64,000 bases of DNA from Azorinus chamasolen (GCA_963576725.1 OY755252.1:54127931-54191930); one strand, 5' to 3'. Counted from the first letter of the stretch, positions 42,000-52,865 are shown. The notes: generated by a model from the letters alone, not told the origin. Numbers and translations are program-made.

Positions 42000-42810
42000 G
42001 TCTTTGACCAGACAACACTATAGATGGAATCATTAATCAAAGTACTGACAGTACTGAAGGTTTCGGACATAATATATATTATATTGATTGTTTGCTGTGG
42101 ATTTTTCTGAAAATCATGTCAGTAGTTTGGAAGACATTTAAAGAATTGTTTTATGAACATGTCACACACAGGACGATTCCAATAGCTCAACTTGCCACTT
42201 TGTGCCAATAGAGCCAACATTGATGTTTAATGTAGTATAGAGCCATCACTCCATTATTTGAAAGTAAGGGTCATACTTCTGCTACTATCTGGTGGACCAT
42301 AACAGTAATTAGCATGCATCATTCACTTATCCATATATACACTTCCACCAATATATATTTCCTTGTGATTCTAAACACCCTACAAATAATTGCCAAATAT
42401 ACTGTGGGGTGATATTAACAATATGACAAATTATAAAGTAACAAATATATTTCAACTTAGCATGGCAGGATACAACAGGGAAAATAAAATTAACTAGAAA
42501 ATTGTTTCCAAGTCACTGATGCACCCCTCTCGCTAACAATAGTGCCTCTATATCAAACAATTTTGGCTATGTGTTATACAGTGAAGAAAATTCCAGAGTC
42601 CCATAACTCTGGTAAAATGATCAGAGCATAAATTACATTCTTTAAGAAAATCTTCACATCAATGTTGACAGATTATCATAGGTGAAATTTTGAAGTAAAA
42701 CCTCCTATTGGTATATGGGTTGTTAGACACATAATATTGTTTCACTTTATATTATATAGTGAAGACGATTTCAGGGTTCCATATCGGGTACAATTGGTTT
42801 GAGCAAAAAT
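42000..42810. other. Intron stretch without recognised elements
   Basis: AT-rich intron 2 of gene 3. A faint pair of blocks about 185 bp apart (AGTGAAGAAAATTCCAGAG at 42580, AGTGAAGACGATTTCAGGG at 42760) suggests a pearl-like remnant. C and F hairpin fragments follow at 42830-43150. Confidence 0.45.
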
Positions 42811-43339
42811 AAGCCTATCTATGCTTTTGCAAACAGAAAAGACCCTGAAGTTCATAGAATAGTTTATCCATGCCTATACTTTGTCTTTGCGTGTGATTGC
42901 ATTGTATTTTCTTACTTTTTCCTGAGAAGACTGCGAGTGTGAGTCTGTTCAGGGCCAGTTTGTGAGTCTGTGCTGCAAACAATACATACCCCGATCAGTT
43001 ACCACAACTGGCCAGGGTCTTCGCTATTTGCAGCATCATACATGTAACAAGTATGTCAATAAATGATATAATTAAAAATAAATTATAGTCATACATGCAA
43101 ATAACAGTTAGTGTTGTAGTAAACACTACAGACCCTGATCAGTAACCGGCGTCATAGAAATAAATGATATGAATAAGAAATAAATTACATACATTACTAT
43201 AAGATACTATACGACACTATATAAGATACTATACGCTTGACACGTAAATCAATAAATGATGAAATGTATATAAATTAAAAGATAAGAAAGTGCTTTGTCT
43301 CATTTTGTTTGCCTTTCTGCCTTTTTGCTGTTAATGATT

Positions 43340-44020
43340 TTTATACGCCCGTTTGAAAAAACGGGACGTATTATGGAATGGCGCTGTCTGTCCGTCTGGT
43401 TGTCTGTCCGTCTGTAACATCTCTAACTCAAGTTCCGCTTGGTGGATCCTTCTCAAATTTAGTCACAATGTTTATCTAGAAATGCTACAGTAGCCTGCCA
43501 AGTCCCGGTTTGTTTATCCAAGGTCAAGGTCACACAATTGGACTTAGAATTTGCGCTTAGCAAAAATGTTAACCGGTCTGTCTGTCTGTAACATCTCTAA
43601 CTCAAGTTCCGCTTGGTGGATCCTTCCCAAATTTAACCAAAATGTTTATCTAGACATGCTACAGTAGCCTGCCAAGTCCCGGCTCATTTATCCAAGGTCA
43701 AGATCGCTTAATTGGACTTAGAATTTTCGTTTAGCATTTGCGTTAAGCAAAAATGTTAACCTCAATTTATGTGGAACAAGTCCACTTATTTACATAACAC
43801 TTTGTGATAAAGCTTTGAAACTTGGAACACTTGTTCACCGTCACAACCTTCACCTGTAGGCAAGAGTAAATAACTCTGTCAAGCATTTTGACTGAATTAT
43901 GCCCCTTTTTAACTTAGAATTTTTGGTTAAGGCTTTGTTAAAGTCCATTTATTTAAATAACCCTTTGAGATAAAGCTTTTAACTTAGAACACTTGTTCAG
44001 TTCACCGTCACAACCTTCAC
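43340..44020. mobile_element. Pearl-like (HINE-type) element 1
   Basis: A short terminal hairpin ACGCCCGTTTGAAAAAACGG precedes a GTCTGTCCGTCTG microsatellite. Two tandem core units of about 200 bp follow, each starting AACATCTCTAACTCAAGTTC. This layout matches pearl elements of bivalves as I know them. Confidence 0.65.
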
Positions 44021-44199
44021 CCTGTTTGGATTCAGATCTAATACCAAGTAACTGTTTGACCTAAGTCTAAACTGTTTACAACTTGTGACAATTTTGCCTT
44101 AGGTCAAAATGCCTAAAACTGATATTTTAGAAATTCAAATGATGACAAACCTGAAGCAGACGATATTACAGATCTCTACAGCTTGCATAATCCTTACAA

Positions 44200-44393
44200 T
44201 GCTGAGTGATTTTTCGTTTGCAACAATTGCCGTCTGCTTCAATTCTTCAATAAACTTTCTTTCATTTTATGCAAAAATATGATCAAGATGACAAACAGTT
44301 TGGATCCTGATGAGACGCAGAAATATGTGGCCTCTCATCTGGATCCAAACTGTTTGCAAAGGTAATCACAGTTTCGCCGCTAGCGTGAAAAGA
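44200..44393. mobile_element. Family D element
   Basis: The hairpin is worn at the tip (GACGCAGAAATATGTGGCC) but the stem CAAACAGTTTGGATCC is perfect. Right end CGCCGCTAGCGTGAAAAGAG(TTAA). Confidence 0.72.
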
Positions 44394-44517
44394 GTTAAGC
44401 GTATGACCTCGAGAGATTTTAGCATGATGTAACAGTTGCCCTGCACTACTGACCACCAGTGCTCTAACCTTTATACTGTAGCTTTTGATGTGAAGAACAG
44501 AAGAAGTCTATTTAACC

Positions 44518-44640
44518 CTTAATTTCCCTCATATAAACTTGTTTTCATGCCTCTGCAAACAGATTCGACCCAGATAAGACAGCTCGCTCCCATATGATCA
44601 GGGTCTGCCCTGTTTGCTAATGGATCCAACTTCCATATCT
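44518..44640. mobile_element. Family L fragment
   Basis: CCCTTAATTTCCCTCATATA and hairpin pieces CAGCTCGCTCCCATATGATC. Confidence 0.6.
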
Positions 44641-44902
44641 CATTATAAATAATTGGTAAGATTCCGGAACCGGATTGTAAGCCATGCACTGCACATGCGC
44701 GTATTCTCTTAGGGGGATTCCCGCTAGGTAGAGCTCGTGCAATAGGGTTTTCCGCCATAGTTTGAGTCGCAATCCATTTTATAAGGATTTCGGCAAAAGC
44801 CGAAACCCTAAAAACTGGCACTGGTGATAATGAAATTGACGAGTCCGAGGCGGACACTGCCAGTGAGGGAGAAAATTAATTGTACTGAAATGAAACGAGT
44901 TG

Positions 44903-45326
44903 CAGTAAAACATCTATGAACCGACCACTCAGTAAGAACGAAAGTGCACTATTTAGACAGGTGGTCGCTCAATGCAAAATAAAACTAATACAGAATGTTA
45001 TTAACCCATTACCTCATAGTCTATTTTAGATACAACCTATTTGAATAAATCTACTGAAAAGGAGCATTAACTAGAGAAAAGGAAATTCTTTAGAATTTTG
45101 TAGTTTGAAATCGTTGTGATAAATAGAGCATTTGATCCTATAGTAGCAAATGCTCTATTTATCACAATGGTTTCACAAAGTGACTTTTACAGATTCGTCA
45201 AAGTCGTCAATATGAGGGAATGGGTTAAGCGAGCTGTCTGCATAACCTTTTCCTAAATTATGCTGCAGCCTGCTTTAAAAACCAACACTGACTTTTTTGC
45301 GTGTCCAGTTTAGAAGTATTTCACGG
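44903..45326. mobile_element. Family A' element split by a nested G element
   Basis: The left part CAGTAAAACATCTATGAACC runs to CAGAATGTTA, and the right part GAGCTGTCTGCATAACC to TTTCACGG. The G element sits close to the hairpin centre. Confidence 0.75.
45005..45224. mobile_element. Family G element nested in A'
   Basis: TTAA at 45001-45004 and 45225-45228. The ends are CCCATTACCTCATAG and ATATGAGGGAATGGG. The hairpin tip is GATCCTATAGTAGC. Confidence 0.88.
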
Positions 45327-45477
45327 TAGCTATATAACAATTAAAATATATGATGTTTGAAATGGAATCGGAAACAAAAGAATAAAACGCCTGAAAACAA
45401 ACGAAGCGGGTCGAAATCAATCAAAATATTATACTAAGTAATTGTAGAATCCTTAATATTGTTTAGCAAAAAACTGT

Positions 45478-45575
45478 TTTAGGTTGCTGCGAGACTCGAA
45501 CCCGCGCTTAATAAAATGCTAACCGATCATACACTTCCTTATGGCCATACGACTTACTAACTACGCTATATTTAT
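45478..45575 (-). mobile_element. tRNA-like SINE head
   Basis: Minus strand: ATAGCGTAGTTAGTAAGTCG, later box B GTTCGAGTCTC. There is no clean cloverleaf. Confidence 0.5.
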
Positions 45576-45762
45576 GATAACTAATCCGCTTATTGTTTGT
45601 ACCTATAACTAAACCTCTTCTTTTCAAAGATGACACATGGATATTCGATATGCTGATCTCCCTTATAAATGGACTCGGCAAACCCGTGACCCGTAGTTTG
45701 ACTATACCACCGGATATCGTTCAGCGCTGCACGGGGCGCGCCGCTCTCTTGCACCCAATTAC

Positions 45763-45985
45763 AGCCGTGTTCGACTGGCCCTGTACCACTAAACAACGAA
45801 GATAATTCCCAGTCGAATACTATACGCGTTGAGAAACGAAAGAATATAATTCAACGCAGATTGAAAACCGTTGAGATCGTTGAGTAACGCAAGATAAAGT
45901 TAATCCATAAACTATAATTTGATTGGTTGAATTGGAGAAGTTTATATGACGGACTAGCGAGAAAGAGCCCCGTCGAATACGGCTA
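45763..45985. mobile_element. Family N element, copy 1
   Basis: Ends GCCGTGTTCGACTGGCCC and CCGTCGAATACGGCTA. Inside, AACCGTTGAGATCGTTGAG marks the middle. Confidence 0.8.
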
Positions 45986-46019
45986 GATATACATGTCGTT
46001 GGCTCAGAAGTTAGTCCGA

Positions 46020-46345
46020 ACTCACATGATGTTATTGTGTTCGAACTTGTGAAACTACCCCCCCCCCCCCGCACAAAACAGAAAGTAAATTGTTAAATGT
46101 GTCTTTCGTTGACAGTTCAACGGAAGAAAATCAAAAGGAGTGGACGTTTCCAATAAGATGTGTGCCCTTTTAGGTTATATCAGAATTTCAGTGCCCTTAT
46201 AAGCAGTTCGGAAAATAGACCATCAAATATTCTCTGAAAAATTAAACCGTATTACCAGTTTTATGATAAAATAAAAACTAGTTGTTCTTGATTCAGGCTA
46301 TTTTAATTTAAACTATCGACTCAGATAACCATAAAGCACAAACTG
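46020..46345. other. Spacer between N copies
   Basis: Apart from a poly-C run at about 46059-46069, nothing is recognised. Confidence 0.5.
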
Positions 46346-46348
46346 TTA

Positions 46349-46580
46349 GCCGTATTCGACTGGGCCCGTATCAATAAGCAACGAAACCGATTCCCAGTCG
46401 AATATAATACACGTTGAGGAACGAAAATAAATCATGCAACGCGGGTTTAAGACCGTTGAGATTAGCCGTATTCGACTTGGCTTTTTCTTGCTATTCTGTC
46501 ACATAAACTTCACTCACCTATTAAATTCATCCAATCAAATTATAGTTTATGGATTAAATTTACCTTGCGTTACTCAACAG
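46349..46580. mobile_element. Family N element, copy 2, right half inverted
   Basis: The left half is normal to CCGTTGAGATT at 46463. The right half is present but reversed: it begins AGCCGTATTCGACTTGGC and ends CCTTGCGTTACTCAACA. Confidence 0.85.
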
Positions 46581-46582
46581 TA

Positions 46583-46812
46583 GCCGCATTCGACTGGGCC
46601 TGTATCAATAAGCAACGAAAAAAAAAATCCCAGTCGAATACAATACACGTTGAGCAACGAAAAAATATCATACAACGCGTGTTGAAGACCGTTGAGATTG
46701 TTGAGTAACGCAAGGTAAAGTTAATCCATAAAGTATAATTTGATTGGTTGAATTAAATAGGTGGGAGAAGTTTATGTGACGGAATAGCAAAAAAGGCCCA
46801 GTCGAATACGGC
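46583..46812. mobile_element. Family N element, copy 3, intact
   Basis: TA flanks 46581-46582 and 46813-46814. Inverted ends GCCGCATTCGACTGGGCC and GGCCCAGTCGAATACGGC. Confidence 0.88.
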
Positions 46813-47224
46813 TATTGAGCCCATCGCAGAGGTGCATGTGAGAGTAACAATAACTTAACAGCGTCCCTAGCCTATGCGTATGACTGATTATTGATAAAAA
46901 CCCACGTCAGCTGGTACTCAGACGAATACATATACGTGTACATTATTTATTAGTTATATTGATGAGATAATCATTTCAAATTAAAAAGTGGGTTCTTTAT
47001 TTTTTGGTTGGTATATATTTTCTGCCATGGTTAAATAATCCTGTGTTCATATACCATTATACAAACTCAGTTAATAAATATTCATTATATCGTTATTTCT
47101 TACTTCAATCACTTCACTTCACTTTTTCCCGTAACCTAGTCGGTCGTAGGGAAACCTGAGCTCACATGAATATTCGCACGCAATTGACACCACCGATGTT
47201 ATTTGCTAAGCACGATAGATAATA

Positions 47225-47490
47225 CAGTTGATCTTCGATATATCGAATTCGTATAACTCGAACTTCGGGACAACTCGAAGTTAAAGTTCTTCGAAAATCT
47301 ACAATACAGAATTGTTCTAAAATGTATCACTTCGCCTATCTAGAAACAAATGTGACAGCTTAAAGCAGGTCTAAAGTAATGCTGAAAGCTGCAGGTCATG
47401 CATTAGCTCTGATTAATAAGTTGTTCAAATTATAAATCGGATAAGTAATTAGTATGGTCCCATGAAGTTCGAGATATCGACGTTGAATTG
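47225..47490. mobile_element. Family B element, half hairpin
   Basis: TA on both sides. The ends are CAGTTGATCTTCGATATATC and GATATCGACGTTGAATTG. The arm AATGCTGAAAGCT has no partner. Confidence 0.82.
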
Positions 47491-47561
47491 TAAATGCACT
47501 TTTTAACACATGTTATTATATCGGGTTGTTTTGCCATATTTATAATTTTACTAAGTTTTAA

Positions 47562-47757
47562 TCCTTAGCTTGCTGAATTTTAAAATATAGTTCTCCTTCT
47601 TTACCCATGCCCTGTTGTATAATTACATATACATTCACTGTGTACAAGTATTTCGCTGTGCAATCACTGCTGTGGAGTGAGCTGGTTGCAGGAGCTGTCT
47701 CATCTGGGTCTTCACTATTTACAGGTAAGTATATTGACGCGATTAGCAAGCGAAGGG
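47562..47757. mobile_element. Family E element, left hairpin arm lost
   Basis: TTAA 47558-47561 and 47758-47761. CTGGTTGCA joins directly to GGAGCTGTCTCATCTGGG. Confidence 0.85.
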
Positions 47758-47874
47758 TTAAGCTGTACATGTAATAGGCAAGCTGTAACAGGATACATGT
47801 AGATATATATATGTAAAATATATCAGAGACCTTCAGATAAGATTAGTAAATTCAAACATTTTCAAGAATGTCTA

Positions 47875-47998
47875 CTGCATCTCTCCACTAAAGCGTACAT
47901 GTACGTTGTGACCACTCTTCGGAATCGTCTCGTTGAGCTTCGAGGCGATTCTAAAGAGTAGTCGCAACATTGGGTTTAGTTGAGTTGAGACATGACGA
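47875..47998. mobile_element. Family R foldback
   Basis: TGTGACCACTCTTCGGAATCG pairs with CGATTCTAAAGAGTAGTCGC. Centre CTCGTTGAGCTTCGAGG. Confidence 0.75.
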
Positions 47999-48026
47999 GC
48001 TTGTCCAATTGGACACGTATACTTAC

Positions 48027-48170
48027 TGTCTTTATCTTGCTGTTCAATGAAATCCAATATTTCCTTGTCTGATGGATTGAGTCCGGAAGCTCTCGTTGCC
48101 TGGGCAAACTCTTCTTTCGTTATATGGCCGCTGTTGTCCTTATCAAAGAAATCAAACATCTCCCTCATCA
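48027..48170 (-). CDS. Gene 3 exon 2: calmodulin-like protein, EF-hand 1
   Basis: It runs from acceptor CATGTTTCAG|TG to donor GACA|GTAAGT. It encodes VMREMFDFF, EF loop 1 DKDNSGHITKEE, a helix FAQATRASGLNPSDKEILDF, and the start of EF loop 2 (DKD). The joined gene gives at least 158 residues with four complete EF-hands in two pairs, the size and layout of calmodulin/troponin-C type calcium sensors. It is too divergent to be calmodulin itself, and its target is unknown. The protein would be cytosolic, since no leader or membrane segment is seen. Confidence 0.95.
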
Positions 48171-48544
48171 CTGAAACATGAAACAGTGTACTGTTATATA
48201 CAGAATGCAACACAACCTCACTATAAAGACCACTAAGAAGTCAGTTGGTGTTTTAATGCTCTCACCGGAGCTTTCTATAGTACAGCGAAACGAATGTGAA
48301 TAAAGTAGCTTTCTATACATTTGGTCTGCATCAAGCAAGACTTAAGTTCTGGACAAGTCTTCAATTAGAGCTATCTGCATCGCTACTAACATGTTCAAAA
48401 CAATCACCTGCTTTAAAAGGTATCTAAATTCTTGTTACTGTTGTTGTTCTTTATCTTCTTTTTCTTCTTCTATTTCTTCTTCGCCAGTTTAGTGTAACCA
48501 GACTGGCATATTCAAATACGTATAACTTGTATCAATGTTAGATC

Positions 48545-48745
48545 ACATCTGGACTCACACAGTTTGTCACGTGATCAAGGCGAGACGCCGAGTTACTCGG
48601 CATCATACCTGGACTCACACAGTTTGTCACGTGATCAAGGCGAGAAGCCGAGTTACTCGACATCACATCTAGACTCACACAGTTTGTCACGTGATCAAGG
48701 CGAGACGCCGAGTTGCTCGGCATCATATCTGGACTCACACAGCTT
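48545..48745. repeat. 60-bp tandem array derived from a D hairpin, about 3.4 copies
   Basis: The unit holds GGACTCACACAGTTTGTCAC, GTGATCAAGGCGAGACGCCG and AGTTACTCGGCATC. Copies differ at a few sites. Each contains a CACGTG palindrome. It lies in intron 1 of gene 3. Confidence 0.93.
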
Positions 48746-48872
48746 GCCCCACGGTCAACAGCTTTGGAAATGCATTGATGAATTGAAAGTAAAAAGTGTC
48801 ACGATTCGGAGTTAAAATCAGACATTATATTTTTTCAGCAGGTTATTGGCTATATTCATTCTTCATACTTAC

Positions 48873-48924
48873 CATCTTCGTCCGTAACCGGCTCTGGGTT
48901 ATCTGATTGCCCCTTCGCTTTCGA
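48873..48924 (-). CDS. Gene 3 exon 1 (first one visible): N-terminal linker
   Basis: It runs from acceptor TTCTGATTTCAG|TC to donor GATG|GTAAGT, encoding SKAKGQSDNPEPVTDED. It enters in phase 0 and has no ATG, so an upstream coding exon must exist. I found no convincing one up to 64000; a very short one may be hidden. The frame joins exon 2 through GTG (V). Confidence 0.85.
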
Positions 48925-48974
48925 CTGAAATCAGAAGAAATATACCAATCAAATACAAAAAAATCAAGAAGCTA

Positions 48975-49180
48975 ACTCTTTATATGCTAGGCGCGATGTG
49001 ACTGGTTTATTTGAAAACAGCTTGAATCAAGATGAGACCCCAAGTAACTCGGCGTCTCATCAGGATCCAAGCTGTTTGACACTCTGTCAACAGTTTCTGA
49101 AACATTTGAACGAAACAAGTTTGAATATAGTAGCAGACCTACGTGTCAGTCTGACAATGATTACATTCGTCAAAAAATGA
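48975..49180. mobile_element. Family D2 element
   Basis: Hairpin GATGAGACCCCAAGTAACTC with the intact partner GGCGTCTCATCAGGATCC; D2 tail ACACTCTGTCAACAG. Confidence 0.7.
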
Positions 49181-49204
49181 CCAAGATAACAATAGACTTG
49201 AAAA

Positions 49205-49425
49205 TACAGTAGAAAACTCTGTTATACATGTAGCTACCACTCAAAACAAGTCTAAGAACGGATCTGTTAGACAAGTGGTGGCTTAATGCAGGGCGAAAAT
49301 TATGCAGAAAACTCCAATAGGGACTTTATGTGTTTCTGTCGTCCTGACTTAAGCTACCGCCTGCTTTTAAAGATTCATATACAGTAATATCCTCAAAAGC
49401 AACCACCTGAATAAATAAAGCGTCT
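49205..49425. mobile_element. Family A copy, worn
   Basis: GGCTTAATGCAGGGCGAAAA and ACTCCAATAGGGACTTTATG remain. Confidence 0.55.
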
Positions 49426-49429
49426 TTAA

Positions 49430-49660
49430 CCCTTTCCTCCAGAAATACGCCTTTCTACGCCTCTGTTAAAGTCACTTTTTTAACCATTGTGATAAATAGA
49501 GCATTTGCTAAGGAGCAAATGCTTTATTTATCACAATGATTTCAATACTACATCATTCTAACATTTTCCTCTTCTGTAGTAAATGCTCCTTTTCGGTAGA
49601 TTTATTCAAAGATGTTGGATCTAAAAATAGCCTGTGAGGTAATGGGTTAAAAGGGAATGG
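49430..49660. mobile_element. Family C left end fused to family G
   Basis: CCCTTTCCTCCAGAAATACG (C) gives way near 49477 to G sequence with hairpin GAGCATTTGCTAAGGAGCAA. The right end GTGAGGTAATGGG is followed by a second TTAA border. Confidence 0.68.
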
Positions 49661-49734
49661 GTTAACTCATATTTAATAATTCATAACTTTATAGTAGAAT
49701 CTTTATACAGCGTCCACTTTATGGACAAACATAG

Positions 49735-50002
49735 ATGTCTCTAGAAGTAAGTGTTCTATATTTAAATCATATTTCAATACCTACTGAATATTCATAGACA
49801 AAATAATGAAATAATATAATAATATAATATATATATAATATAATGAAATATGGAAGGTGGAGCATTGTAGCTGTTTTAGAAAGCAAAGAAACAGATCTAT
49901 CAAATTGCATTTACAAACAGAGCAGACCCTGATCAGACGATTCCTATAGGAGCCGTCTGATATGGGTCTACTCTGTTTAGTGTTTATATGAAGAAAAGGG
50001 AT
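49735..50002. mobile_element. Family K element with AT expansion
   Basis: AATATAAT-type repeats expand the interior at 49803-49850. Hairpin GACGATTCCTATAGGAGCCG. Confidence 0.75.
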
Positions 50003-50039
50003 AAAGTCTCTAGGTTTTTTCCCTGTTCAGTTTTATGAT

Positions 50040-50212
50040 TTTATTGATAATACGTGTTTAGATACTTCCAGGCAAGTGCTGATTAATGCAAGGTGAGCTC
50101 CTAGAGGAGCTTTCTGTATGACTTTCATCCTGCATTAATCTGCCACCTGTCTCCAAGGTCGATATGTATACTAAATTGAATGTCCGGTTTAGAGGAGTTG
50201 TTTAACTGTAAA
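50040..50212. mobile_element. Family A' element, truncated left
   Basis: GATTAATGCAAGGTGAGCTC then CTAGAGGAGCTTTCTG; the left arm is shortened. Confidence 0.6.
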
Positions 50213-50299
50213 AGATTAAAGGACTTAGAATATCTGAAACGAAAGTCAACAGTTTAATAAGTAAATCATAACGTAAGTCATACAAGGCCCATTATAAGT

Positions 50300-50507
50300 G
50301 AATACCTTATATTAATAAGCGACCATTCATTTATTGAACATAGTAGTCTAAAAATTGGCGGTTGCTTAACGCAGGGAAAAAGTAATGCAGGAAACTCCTA
50401 TAGGAGCTTTCTGCATTGCTTTTGCCCCGCATTAAGTCATCAGCTGACTTACAGACCCATAGGTAGACCACTTTTTGACGGCCGTTTAAGACAAGTTCCA
50501 CTTCACC
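50300..50507. mobile_element. Family A element
   Basis: The central AAACTCCTATAGGAGCTTTC lies in AATGCAGG..CTGCATT arms. The ends are worn. Confidence 0.68.
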
Positions 50508-50514
50508 TGATATA

Positions 50515-50860
50515 ACCCTTCTCATGATAAACGCGACCTGACTGATATTTGCAAACAGCTTGGAGCCAAACGTTGAATATTTGGCGTCTAATAAGGATCC
50601 AACCTGTTTGACACTCGATCACTAGTTTCTTAAAAGCTTAAATTAATCTGGAATAAGCAAAACGTTCATAAAACTTTGAGCATAGATATTATTTTTAGCA
50701 TAAAAAGAGATAACCTTACTGTATAAGATTTCGCTCTTTTATTTAAATATTGAAATAGTTCGTGCTTATATCAAACAAACAATCCCAGTGTCAACCATTC
50801 TGGATGGTAATAAGACATCTAATTACTTGGCGTCGCATCTGCATGGGGCCAAACTGTGTT
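50515..50860. mobile_element. Two worn family D2/D copies
   Basis: GCAAACAGCTTGGAGCC..GGATCCAACCTGTTTG at 50550-50612 and TAATAAGACATCTAATTACTT at about 50808 keep parts of the hairpins. Confidence 0.55.
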
Positions 50861-50902
50861 CGTAGGAAAATAAATGTTTATTCGTAGCTCGATAGAGCTT
50901 AA

Positions 50903-51034
50903 CCATTCGCTTGCTGAATGCACAATCAACTTGTAAATAGTGCAGATCCTGATGAGACAGCTCCTGCAGGAGCTGTCTCATCTAGGTCTTCACTATTTAC
51001 AGGTAGGTATATTGACGTGAATAGCAAGCGAAGG
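50903..51034. mobile_element. Family E element, intact hairpin, internally deleted
   Basis: TTAA both sides. Hairpin GAGACAGCTCCTGCAGGAGC plus TGTCTC is complete, but the long left subterminal region of the family is absent. Confidence 0.85.
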
Positions 51035-51139
51035 GTTAAAACGTGATCAATTGATAGGGACAGTGTATTTCCTTAATGTACACATTCAAAGGAAGATTAT
51101 ATTAATTCGATAAAGACGCTTTTAGAAACATGAGGTATG

Positions 51140-51365
51140 AATAGGGTAACCCTTTACTCCATAGATACACCTTTCTATGCCGTTGTAAAAAGAGTAGATC
51201 CAGATTAGACATCTCATGTAGGAGCCATCTGATAAGGATCTGCTCTGTTAGCATATGAAATAATATAGATTTGATTCTACAGTGTCTGGGTATAGCCTCG
51301 ATTCCCGTGTCCATGTGTCAGTATAAACATTGATCTATAACTGACATTCAATTTAAAGTCGTTAT
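51140..51365. mobile_element. Family C element
   Basis: CCCTTTACTCCATAGATACA; hairpin GACATCTCATGTAGGAGCC. Right end worn. Confidence 0.68.
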
Positions 51366-51539
51366 ACATGAAGTAATACTTTAGAATGCCTGTTCGTTTC
51401 ATTAATACAAGTCATTGATTTGTTTTGAAATCATCGAACTCCGATGGGTTCCTAAAGTTAAGTTATTCATACATGTACATCCGCACATACATATTCCTCT
51501 TTTCACTAAATGCGTATACATATACTTAAAAACCCTCTA

Positions 51540-51749
51540 AATCGAACACACACTTTACGAACACACGCATGTCTTTAAAATCAGGTACATGTAATTGCTC
51601 AGTGCAGAACGAAAGTAATTCAGAAAGCTCCTGCAGGAGCTTTCTGCCTGACAATCGTCCTGCATTTAGCTTACACCTACATGTACCATTGACACCCAGA
51701 ATTACATGTAGACCTCGTTTTGGATGTAGCATTTTAGGGGGTTACTGTA
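51540..51749. mobile_element. Family A element
   Basis: Perfect tip GAAAGCTCCTGCAGGAGCTT; right end GGGGGTTACTG. Confidence 0.7.
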
Positions 51750-51769
51750 TGCCAGAGTTTGAATTTGAA

Positions 51770-51902
51770 TTTATCTATTCCTTATTTGAATGGATGTTTA
51801 TTTGATGGGTTGTTTATTTGAATTGGTTTTTATTTGATGGGATGTTTATTTGAATGGCTGTTTATTTGATTGGGTGTTTATTTGAATGGGGTGTTTATTT
51901 AA
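51770..51902. repeat. TTTATTTGAATGG tandem repeat
   Basis: Units of about 18-20 bp alternate between GAATGG and GATGGG endings. Confidence 0.8.
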
Positions 51903-51934
51903 CAGCACAGATCATGGTCAGACAGCCTATTGAC

Positions 51935-52164
51935 TCTTTACTCCACAAATATGCAATTCTATGCCTTTTGCGAACAGAGTAGACCCAGACCCCAGAGCCG
52001 TCTGATTAGGGTTTGTTCTGTTTGCCTATGGTATAATATAGATATGCTCTTACAGTTTCTGCCATGGCCAGATAGTCCTATATGCATTTGCTATTATAAC
52101 AATTAATCTAATTAATATTCATGATGTAAATATTTCTTATATGAATATTCATTGAGTAAATAGT
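51935..52164. mobile_element. Family C element, hairpin shortened
   Basis: CTCTTTACTCCACAAATATG to CATTGAGTAAATAG(TTAA). Confidence 0.75.
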
Positions 52165-52259
52165 TAAGAACCGTGTATTATGGGTCGACACTGTTTGTCT
52201 ATGTCCTATGTTAGTTACACTATAGACATAACTGAACTGTGGGTGGCAAGTATATACAT

Positions 52260-52684
52260 GTAATCCATAAATGTTCATGTAAAAAAATAATTACACCATA
52301 CACATTAATTAGATGATTTTTATTATGAGATTTGAGAACAGGAATCTTTGGCCGTGGCAGATACATGTACTGTATAATCAGATCTATATTTTTCCGTAAG
52401 TGGACAGAGCAGACCCTGATCAGACGTCTTCTACAGGGGTCGTCTGTTCTATGTCTACTCTGTCTGTAAGGAAGTTACAACGCGTACCTATGGGATAAAG
52501 GATTAACCTGTATATTTGTCTCATATCTGATCCAACCCTGTAAGATTTCTTCATATCTGATCTAACCTGTAGAGTATCCTCATATCTGATTTAACCTGTA
52601 AGATTTATCTCATATCTGATCCAACCTGTATATTTATCTCACATCTGAGTTAACATGCAATTTTAACTTATATCTGATTTAACT
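52260..52684. repeat. Family C element (to 52504) then 29-30 bp tandem array
   Basis: The C copy has hairpin GACGTCTTCTACAGGGGTCG. The array at 52508-52684 repeats TCTCATATCTGATCCAACCT about six times. Confidence 0.75.
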
Positions 52685-52689
52685 CGAGC

Positions 52690-52865
52690 TCTACTCATTG
52701 CGCCCTGTCAATTTCAAACAGTTTTGGGTCCAGACGAGGCGCCGAGTGCCTCTTCATCTCACCAGGATCAAAGCTGTTTGACACTTGTTCGGTAGTTTCT
52801 CAAATGCTTGAACGAATTGGAGTCAGAACTTCTCGAGATAAGAGCTTGAGCAAATATCAAACAAC
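52690..52865. mobile_element. Family D2 element
   Basis: GGGTCCAGACGAGGCGCCGAG and CATCTCACCAGGATCAAAGC; D2 tail ACACTTGTTCGGTAG. Confidence 0.65.

Noticed and set aside
48538..49180. Recurrent peptide like DETPSNSASHLDP seen in many frames across the window
   Set aside because: It is simply the translation of the family D hairpin GATGAGACGCCGAGTAACTC and is not a protein domain.
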